Assembly: GCA_963816795.1 (NCBI GenBank) | Contig: CAWFLT010000011.1 | Location: 124,001-188,000 of the forward strand | Reading direction: 5' to 3' | Source: CAWFLT01 sp963816795 | GTDB lineage: Bacteria > Acidobacteriota > Vicinamibacteria > Vicinamibacterales > SCN-69-37 | DNA length: 64,000 nucleotides | Part shown: one piece after another, positions 58,114 to 64,000 of the stretch | Position numbering within the stretch: position 1 is the first letter of the stretch | Layout of the letters: every line of letters starts with the position of its first letter | The notes under the pieces: model-generated | Seen by the model: only the letters and a program-made list of their open reading frames with translations | What the model was told of the DNA's origin: nothing | Database searches by the model: none | Translations under genes and position numbers: made by a program

Positions 58114-59296
58114 ATGACAACGGGCCGGACGGCGCTCGAAGGGATTCGCGTGCTCGACGTCACGCAGGTGATGGCCGGCCCCTTCTGCGCGATGCAACTA
58201 TGCGACATGGGCGCCGACGTGATCAAGGTCGAGCCGCCCGACGGCGATCCCGACGCGGCAGATGGGCGCGCGCGCCGGATCCGACAGCGCCGGCTTCGCC
58301 GCCATCAACCGCGGCAAGCGCGGGATTGTCCTCGATCTCAAGTCCGCCGGCCGGACGCGACGCCTTCGAGCGCCTGGCGGCGCGAGCGGACATCCTGATC
58401 GAGAACTTCCGGCCCGGAGTGATGCACCACCTCGGACTCGACTACGCGGCGCTCTCCACCGCAAACCCGCGACTCATCTACGCGTCGATCTCGGGCTACG
58501 GCCAGACGGGGCCCGACGCGGCGAAGGGCGGATTCGATCTCGTCGCGCAGGGCGTCTCCGGTCTCATGTCGGTCACGGGCGAGAGCGGACGGCCACCGGT
58601 CAAGTCCGGCGTGCCGCTCACCGATCTCGGCGCGGGGCTCTTCGCCCTCGCCGCGATCCTCGCCGCGCTGCACCATCGCCACCGAACCGGCCGCGGACAG
58701 TACATCGACACGTCGCTCGTCGAAGCCGGGCTGGCCCTGTCGGTCTGGGAGGCCAGCCGAGTACTTTGCCGGGGGCGTGACGCCGCAAGCCCTCGGATCC
58801 GCGCATCGGTTTCTCGCGCCGTATCAGGCGGTCCGATGCGCCGACGGCTACATCACGATCGGCGCCGGCACCGACCGGCTGTTCGGCGCGCTGTGCGACG
58901 CTCCTCGGGCATCCGGAGTGGACGACGGCACGCCGATTTCGCCGACACCTCGTCGCGGGTGCGCAATCGCGCCGCGCTCATCGACCGGATCGAAGCGATC
59001 ATCGGCGAAACAGACGAAGGCGCACTGGCTCGAGCGCTTCGAGGCAGCGCGGCATTCCGTGCGGGCCGATCAACACCTACGCCGACGCGTTTGCCGATCC
59101 GCAGATCCTGGCGCGGCAGATGGTCGTCGAGGTCGATCACCCCGTGCTCGGTCCGCTCCGGACACTGGGATCGCCGATCAAGATGTCCGAGACGCCGCCC
59201 GTGGTGGGCCGTCGCGTGCCTCGCCTCGGCGAGCACACGCGCGAGGTGCTGCGCGAGGCCGGGTTCGGCGAGGAGGAGATTGATCAGTTGGTGTAA
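58114..59296 (+). CDS. CaiB/BaiF (family III) CoA-transferase (multiple frameshifts)
   Basis: Joined frames give about 395 residues: LEGIRVLDVTQVMAGPFCAMQLCDMGADVIKVEPP (with the conserved Asp of the D.GADVIKVE motif), FAAINRGKRGIVLDLKS, ADILIENFRPGVMHHLGLDY, RLIYASISGYGQTGPDA, FLAPYQAVRCADGYITIGAG, and a C-terminal PRLGEHTREVLREAGFGEEEI. Frame changes near 58262, 58350, 58765, 58905 and 59060. Family III enzymes move CoA between organic acids (formyl, oxalyl, succinyl and others); the acceptor here is unknown. It is divergent from the enoyl-CoA hydratase (27-base gap). Confidence 0.85.
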
Positions 59297-59356
59297 CCGC
59301 AGTCGCGATCTGACGGCACGGCCTTTGCTCCACGGAAGGCTACCAGGGGCGTGTCC

Positions 59357-59569
59357 ATGCGGAACTCCAGTTCAATTGAGGCGAACACTCGCTCAACCGA
59401 GACGAGCTCCGTCTCATCCGGCGTCGGCCCAGTGTCACCCATCTTCACGGACGCCGGACGGCTGCCAACAGAGAACCGACCGCTCAGGGCCCGGCTCCCG
59501 TGGTGGCTCATCACCCTTCTGGGCATTGCCGCTCTCGTCCTCGCGGCCGGGTTCGCTCTCGCCGGTTGA
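59357..59569 (+). CDS. Small single-helix membrane protein
   Basis: A 70-residue protein with a Ser/Thr-rich N-terminus and one C-terminal helix (WWLITLLGIAALVLAAGFAL). The ATG at 59357 is preferred; a GTG two codons upstream is possible. It lies 12 bases before the DUF1003 gene in the same direction, a probable operon. No family recognised. Confidence 0.5.
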   Translation: MRNSSSIEANTRSTETSSVSSGVGPVSPIFTDAGRLPTENRPLRARLPWWLITLLGIAALVLAAGFALAG

Positions 59570-59581
59570 GGCGTACCTGAC

Positions 59582-60121
59582 ATGCCGGGAGTAGGGATGC
59601 ACACTGTCCATCAGCAGTCTTCTGAAAAACCGGCCGATCGAAACATTCGCGCCATTGCCAGCCTCGAGCAGGCGCTCCTGCACTCGCGGTCCCGCGCCGA
59701 TCGGTTGGCCTGGGCGATCACTCGAGCGGTCGGGAGCGGTATGAGCGTGCTGCTCCATGTCGCGTGGTTCGGCACCTGGGTGTGGCTGAACAGCCCCACG
59801 CTCGCTGACGCCCCTCCCTTCGATCCCTTCCCGTTCCCTATCCTGACCATGCTGGTGTCGGTTGAGGTCATCTTCTTGTCGGTGATCGTGTTGCTGAATC
59901 AGAACCGCATGGCGATCGAAGCTGACAAGCGGGCACATCTCAACCTTCAGATCGACCTCCTGGCTGAACGGGAACTGACCCTCATTCTGCGCATGCAGCG
60001 AGAACTGGCAGAGCGTCTCGAGATCGAGAGTCCGCTCAGCCGGGAGTTGGAGGAGCTTCTGAAGGATACAGACCTTCACGATATCGCCACGAAGCTCGAT
60101 CGAGAGTTGCCGAGCGACTGA
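59582..60121 (+). CDS. DUF1003 domain membrane protein
   Basis: A 179-residue protein with the DUF1003 pattern: ADRLAWAITRAVGSGMSVLLHVAWFGTWVWLN (first helix), DPFPFPILTMLVSVEVIFLSVIVLLNQNRM (second helix and the LNQNR turn), then a cytoplasmic coiled-coil-like tail (ADKRAHLNLQIDLLAERELTLILRMQREL). The start may instead be the ATG at 59597, which has GGGAG 7 bases upstream. Function unknown; the family is widespread. Confidence 0.9.
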   Translation: MPGVGMHTVHQQSSEKPADRNIRAIASLEQALLHSRSRADRLAWAITRAVGSGMSVLLHVAWFGTWVWLNSPTLADAPPFDPFPFPILTMLVSVEVIFLSVIVLLNQNRMAIEADKRAHLNLQIDLLAERELTLILRMQRELAERLEIESPLSRELEELLKDTDLHDIATKLDRELPSD

Positions 60122-60224
60122 AGTCGCGGTGAGTCTCTCTCGGTCAGCTTTGTTCAGCCGGTAGAGCCTTGTTTCTTGGGCTCCCCATGTTTGCCCTCTA
60201 CATGCTCACGATGGCCGACGAAAG

Positions 60225-60614
60225 TCAGCGAGCGCCGTCGCCGCCCGGCTTCGAGCCCTCCGCGACCGCCGGCCTCTCGTCTTGATGGGTGGTCGTCTCA
60301 GACGGCATCGGTGGCGGAGTCTTAGGAACCGCCCAGACATGACCGCAGGCATCGCACCGAAAGAAATTCGCGAGGGCGCCGCGACTGGTCGCTTCGAGAT
60401 GGCGACCGGCGAGCTGCTGGCAACTCGAGCAGGGAGGCACCACGATCGTGATCTGCTGGATCTGGCGAATTGGCCCGTCAGGCGTGGCTTTCGGGACCCT
60501 GAAGACGGTGCCGCAGCCGTCGCACCGATAGTAGTCCACGGCGGCATTCTCGCTAAAGAATTGCAGCCAACGTGGCTTCAGCCGACTGCATTGGGGACGG
60601 ACAAGAAAAACCAT
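60225..60614 (-). CDS. Zinc-ribbon protein with repeated CXXC motifs
   Basis: A 129-residue protein. Two similar ribbons, YYRCDGCGTVFRVPK and FFRCDACGHVWAVPK, flank a PPCSSCQQLAGRHLE segment, giving three CXXC pairs. The start ATG at 60612-60614 has GAGGGA upstream. It is probably a metal-binding nucleic-acid or protein-interaction module. No family name can be given. The N-terminal 25 residues (FLVRPQCSRLKPRW) are unlike the ribbons. Confidence 0.65.
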   Translation of the reverse strand: MVFLVRPQCSRLKPRWLQFFSENAAVDYYRCDGCGTVFRVPKATPDGPIRQIQQITIVVPPCSSCQQLAGRHLEATSRGALANFFRCDACGHVWAVPKTPPPMPSETTTHQDERPAVAEGSKPGGDGAR

Positions 60615-61165
60615 AAGTCCCTCTCGGTATGAGCCTGCGCCTGCCACAGACTCGGATCTGTCACGTAGCCGACAGATCGCCGTTACCATGGCCAAGTCAC
60701 CACGCCGGATCCTCCGGCGCGTGCGGCAGCCCGCGTTCTCCACGCGTTCGTGAGAGCAAGATGGACACCAACACTGCTGATCGACACGCGTCGTCAACGC
60801 CACGCGTTGTGTGGGCACGCGGTTGCTCACCTTGGGCCGCGGACGGGCTGCCCCACCACAGCCCTATCGGCTCAGCAAACTGGTCGTCTGGTGCCCCTTC
60901 CACGACGCCAGTGAGCGCAGCGCCAAAGCCAAGTGCAGGCAGTTGCCGACGCGTGTGTCGAGAGGAGGTTCATCCCAGACCTTTCCTTCGTCGAGTTGCG
61001 TAACTGAATAGTAGATTGACCGGCTTATTTCGGCCGAGCTTGCGACGCCCGCGCATAAATAGCGGACTACCGGGCCAGCGGGCCTGGTTCTGGCAACATG
61101 TTGGGCAACGATCCCTCAGACCCTACCGGCGACTGGTCTGACTGAAGGCGAAAGGCTTAGAGCGT
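60615..61165. other. Region without a convincing gene, upstream of the insertion sequence
   Basis: About 550 bases. The open frames on both strands have compositions unlike real proteins (no hydrophobic core, no known motif) and no ribosome sites. An upstream in-frame extension of the zinc-ribbon gene shows one CPSC pair but lacks a good start. I see no repeat or RNA gene. Confidence 0.5.
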
Positions 61166-62629
61166 GTCCGAGTAATCGCCAGTGACACTTGGTGGTGCGC
61201 GCTGACGGTACTACACTGCGGGCGATGGCCAAGACCTATCGCCCGTACGTGCCCGAGCAGGACCTGCTGCTGCCCCCGAGCCTGCGCGACTGGTTGCCCG
61301 AGCAGCACTTGGCGTACTTCGTCAGCGATCTGATCGATCAGTTGGATCTGTCGGCGATCACGACGGTCTATGAAGACGAGGAACGAGGCTACCCGCCGTA
61401 TCACCCGGTGATGCTGACGAAGGTGCTGGTGTACGGCTACTGTGTCGGCGTCTTCTCGTCGCGGAGGATCCAGCGCCGGTTGGTGGAAGACGTGGCCTTT
61501 CGGGTGTTGGCGGCTGGCAACGCGCCGGACTTCCGGACGATCGCCGATTTCCGGAAGATCCACCTCCCCGCGTTGACCGGCTTCTTCGAGCAAGTCCTGC
61601 GGCTGGCGCGCGAGCTGGGCGCGCCGCGTGTCGGCCGGGTCGCGCTCGATGGCAGCAAGGTCCAGGCGAATGCGTCGAAGCACAAGGCGATGAGTTACGG
61701 ATATATGGCCAAGAAGCAACGGCAACTGCGGGCGGAGGTCGAGGCGTTGCTCGCCCGGGCTGAGGCGACCGACGCGGCCGAGGATGCGGAGTATGGCCCG
61801 GATCGGCAGGGCGACGAACTGCCGGCCGAACTCCAGCGGCGCGAGAGTCGACTGAAGCGGATTCGCGAGGCCAAACGGGCGCTCGAGGCCCGCGCCAAAG
61901 AAGAGGCGACGGCGGCGGGGCCACCGGCCGACGCCGTGAAGCCGGATCCAAACGCGCAATACAACTTCACCGATCCGGAGTCGCGGATCATGAAGGGGCC
62001 CGACGGCTTCGTGCAGGCCTACAACGTGCAGCTGGCCGTGGACGAGCTGCAACTGATCGTCGGCCAGGCCGTGACGCAGGACACCAACGACAAGAAGCAA
62101 CTGCTGCCGATGATTCGCACGATCGTCCAGCAATCGGGAGCCCTGCCCACGCACCTGCTCGCCGACGCGGGCTACTGCTCGGACGAGAACTTGGCCGCGA
62201 TCGCCGCCACCCCGATCGACGCGTACATCTCGACGCGGAAGCAGAAGCATGGGGACCGGCCGGGGCCCTGCCCGCGCGGCCCCCTGCCGATCACCGCGAC
62301 GCGGGTCGACCGGATGACCCGCAAGCTCCACACGCAGGCGGGCGCGGCGGTCTATGCCGCCCGCAAGGCGATCGTCGAACCGGTGATTGGGCAGATCAAG
62401 CAGGCGCGCGGCTTCCGGCAATTCTTATTGCGCGGTGTCGAAAAGGTGCGCGGTGAATGGTCCTTGGTGTGCACCACGCACAACATTCTCAAGCTATACC
62501 GGCTGTGCCGATGAGTCTCCAGGCCACCGACTTGCCCGGTTCCTGGATCTCAGCACGGATCGCAGCGATCGCGGCCGCCGACCGGGTGTGCGCACCGCCC
62601 GACGCGCTGGTCACAGCGATTACTCGGTC
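61166..62629 (+). mobile_element. IS1182-family-like insertion sequence with imperfect terminal repeats
   Basis: The transposase is framed by 14-base inverted ends GTCCGAGTAATCGC (61166-61179) and, at the other side, the reverse complement of GACCGAGTAATCGC (62616-62629), one mismatch. The total is about 1.46 kb with a single gene, as in IS1182/ISL3-sized elements. A clear target-site duplication was not identified, and exact tips may lie a few bases outside. The right end is 38 bases before the tannase gene start. Confidence 0.8.
61225..62514 (+). CDS. IS1182-type DDE transposase
   Basis: An intact 429-residue transposase: MAKTYRPYVPEQDLLLPPSLRDWLPEQHLAYF (DUF772-type N-domain with HPVMLTKVLVYGYC and TIADFRKIH), then the DDE residues Asp142 (ALDGSKVQANAS), Asp314 (LADAGYCSDENL) and Glu385 (IVEPVIGQIKQARGFRQF). 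A Lys/Arg/Glu-rich coiled region (about 165-245) lies between. The ATG at 61225 is chosen over an upstream GTG because the family begins at MAKTYRPY. Probably active or recently active, as the frame is complete. Confidence 0.93.
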   Translation: MAKTYRPYVPEQDLLLPPSLRDWLPEQHLAYFVSDLIDQLDLSAITTVYEDEERGYPPYHPVMLTKVLVYGYCVGVFSSRRIQRRLVEDVAFRVLAAGNAPDFRTIADFRKIHLPALTGFFEQVLRLARELGAPRVGRVALDGSKVQANASKHKAMSYGYMAKKQRQLRAEVEALLARAEATDAAEDAEYGPDRQGDELPAELQRRESRLKRIREAKRALEARAKEEATAAGPPADAVKPDPNAQYNFTDPESRIMKGPDGFVQAYNVQLAVDELQLIVGQAVTQDTNDKKQLLPMIRTIVQQSGALPTHLLADAGYCSDENLAAIAATPIDAYISTRKQKHGDRPGPCPRGPLPITATRVDRMTRKLHTQAGAAVYAARKAIVEPVIGQIKQARGFRQFLLRGVEKVRGEWSLVCTTHNILKLYRLCR

Positions 62630-62667
62630 GGACTCCTAGCGGCGTGCTCACTTGTCGGGAGAATCGA

Positions 62668-64000
62668 ATGAGACATCAAACTTTCCTGTTGAGGACACTG
62701 CTGCTCCTCACGGCGGGCTCCGTTTGTGCAACTCCCTCCGTGGCGGCCACCCGCTGCGAGGATCTGGTGCAGCTCTCGCTCGGGACCACAGCCGTGACCT
62801 CCTCTCAGGTAGTGGCGGCTGGCCAATTCAGACCCGGCAACGCGAATGGCCGTGGCGCGGCGGCGCAGCAGCAAGTGTTTGCCAAGCTGCCGGCGTTCTG
62901 TCGCGTCATGCTCACGTCGAAGCCAGACCAGCGATTCCGACATCAGGATTGAGGTGTGGCTTCCTGAGGCCGGCTGGAATGGGAGATTCCAGGCCGTCGG
63001 CGAGGGGGACTGGCAGGGTCCATTCCCTTCGCACTGATGGCCCCGGCTCTGGCCGAGGGGTACGCCACGGCCGGCACCGATACCGGCCACGTCGGCGGCA
63101 ACGCGGACTTCATGCCCGGGCATCCCGAGAAGCTGATCGATTTCGCGTACCGATCGACTCACGAAATGGCCGTTGCAGGAAAGGCCGTCATCACCGCCTT
63201 CTACGGCAACGCACCGACATGGTCGTACTACAACGCCTGCTCTGGCGGCGGCAGGCACGCCTTGACCAGTGCCCAGCGTTACCCTGACGACTTTCAAGGC
63301 ATCGTCGCCGGCGCCGCCTCGTGGAATCAGGCGCGTCTGGACGCGGGCCGCATCGGGATCAACCTCACGGTCAATCGAACGTCCGAGAGCAGGATTCCTG
63401 CGAGCAAGATACCCGATGATTCACGAGGCTGTGCTGCAGGCCTGCGACGGGACGGACGGCGTCAGGGATGGAGTGATTGAGAACCCGAGGACGTGCAAGT
63501 TCGATTACGCGACGCTCGCCTGCAAGGGCGCGGATGGTCCCTCATGTCTGACTGCGCCGCAGGTCGAGTCCGCCAAAGTGCTGACGTCGCCATTTCGGAC
63601 CAGGCGACCGGCAGAGTGCTGCTCGAAGCGCATCTGTGGCCGGGCACCGAACTGCAATGGGGGACGTTGGGCGGTCCAGAACCGCTCGTCAATTCGCTCG
63701 CACGCGTGCGGAATTTTCACCTCAAGGATCCCACGTGGGAGTTTCGTCTCGGCCAATATCGCCGCCGATATCGAGCGTGCCGCCAGCATGGACAACGGGC
63801 TGCTGGCGTCGGACAACTTCAACCTGAAGCCGTTTTTCGATCGCGGCGGCAAACTGATCATGTGGCACGGCTGGTCCGATCCGCAGGTGCCAGCCGAAAA
63901 CAGCATCATCTTCTTCAACAGCGTGCTGAAGACGGTCGGCGTCGACGCGAAGACTCGATCGCCTGTTCATGCTGCCGGGCGTGCTGCACTGCGGCGGCGG
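62668..64000 (+). CDS. Tannase/feruloyl-esterase family hydrolase, exported (3' end beyond window, frameshifted)
   Basis: A signal peptide (LLRTLLLLTAGSVCATPSVAA) is followed by CEDLVQLSLGTTAVTSSQVVAAGQF and IRIEVWLPEAGWNGRFQAVGEG (the family's LP...WNGR..G.G). Then comes the nucleophile region YYNACSGGGRHALTSAQRYP with Ser at 63241-63243 in the CS-GG motif, IVAGAASWNQARL, LIMWHGWSDPQVPAEN (catalytic Asp) and MLPGVLHCGGG (His of the CS-D-HC motif) at the window edge. Frame changes near 62930, 63020, 63405, 63590, 63750 and 63955. The enzyme splits aromatic esters of plant material. GGGAG precedes the ATG; an insertion sequence sits directly upstream. Confidence 0.85.

Noticed and set aside
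58114..59296. Formyl-CoA:oxalate CoA-transferase assignment
   Set aside because: The family is right, but substrate residues fall in frame-disturbed parts and no oxalyl-CoA decarboxylase is nearby, so the specific name is not supported.
60629..61003. 124-codon plus-strand frame upstream of the insertion sequence
   Set aside because: It is Ser/Pro/Arg-rich without hydrophobic core, homology hints or a ribosome site. It is probably chance.

Overview
This is a 64 kb, very GC-rich bacterial chromosome segment. The gene content fits a soil- or sediment-type Acidobacteriota, possibly of the Vicinamibacteria kind. Indicators are two oar-like TonB-dependent receptors with an N-terminal carboxypeptidase-regulatory fold, Hanks-type Ser/Thr kinases fused to TPR or propeller sensors, an ECF sigma factor coupled to a kinase, PQQ-type propellers, BNR-repeat proteins, a YdeI protein and a CaiB/ECH set. 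The taxonomic call is inference from gene content only. Many long genes are broken by apparent one- or two-base shifts whose pieces rejoin into complete conserved proteins. I annotate these as single genes with suspected sequence errors, and reserve 'pseudogene' for loci that have lost whole domains.

Layout. 1-5.2 kb: DUF4199 membrane protein (partial), membrane-anchored LuxR regulator, MFS transporter, S41 protease, PQQ-like propeller. 5.2-12.5 kb: TonB receptor divergent from a PLP enzyme, then a GTAC-rich inverted repeat and a kinase-TPR protein. 12.5-20.4 kb: YdeI protein, dihaem cytochrome, orphan Phd-type antitoxin, small membrane protein, ABC-2 exporter, secreted proteins, sialidase-like protein, peptidoglycan-binding-like protein. 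20.4-33.1 kb is a signalling block: an intact kinase-propeller, a decayed sigma plus kinase-propeller, a haloperoxidase, an intact ECF sigma plus kinase-propeller operon, and a kinase remnant with a large internal deletion. 33.2-36.1 kb: histone-deacetylase-like enzyme, integrase/tRNA scar, tRNA-Arg(CCU), acyP-apt, and a 22-23 bp tandem repeat array. 36.1-51.1 kb: large BNR protein, sodium/solute symporter, PQQ-like protein, M24 peptidase, a three-gene block (zinc-ribbon thioredoxin, kinase-like membrane protein, phosphoesterase) bracketed by a two-hairpin GC repeat family, then a second TonB receptor. 51.4-59.3 kb: STAS protein, then a hydroxy-acid/CoA cluster (SLC13-type permease, GlcD-GlcF-like oxidase, serine-glyoxylate-type aminotransferase, enoyl-CoA hydratase, CaiB transferase). 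59.3-64 kb: DUF1003 and zinc-ribbon proteins, an IS1182-type insertion sequence and a tannase-like esterase cut by the window end.

Themes. The outer-membrane receptors, S41 and M24 peptidases, sialidase, tannase and SSF/MFS carriers suggest scavenging of complex organic matter. The 52-59 kb cluster suggests oxidation of small 2-hydroxy acids feeding glyoxylate/serine and CoA-ester metabolism. The kinase and sigma modules appear repeatedly duplicated and decayed. Many genes have a TANNNT box only 6-10 bases before the start codon, suggesting frequent leaderless transcription.
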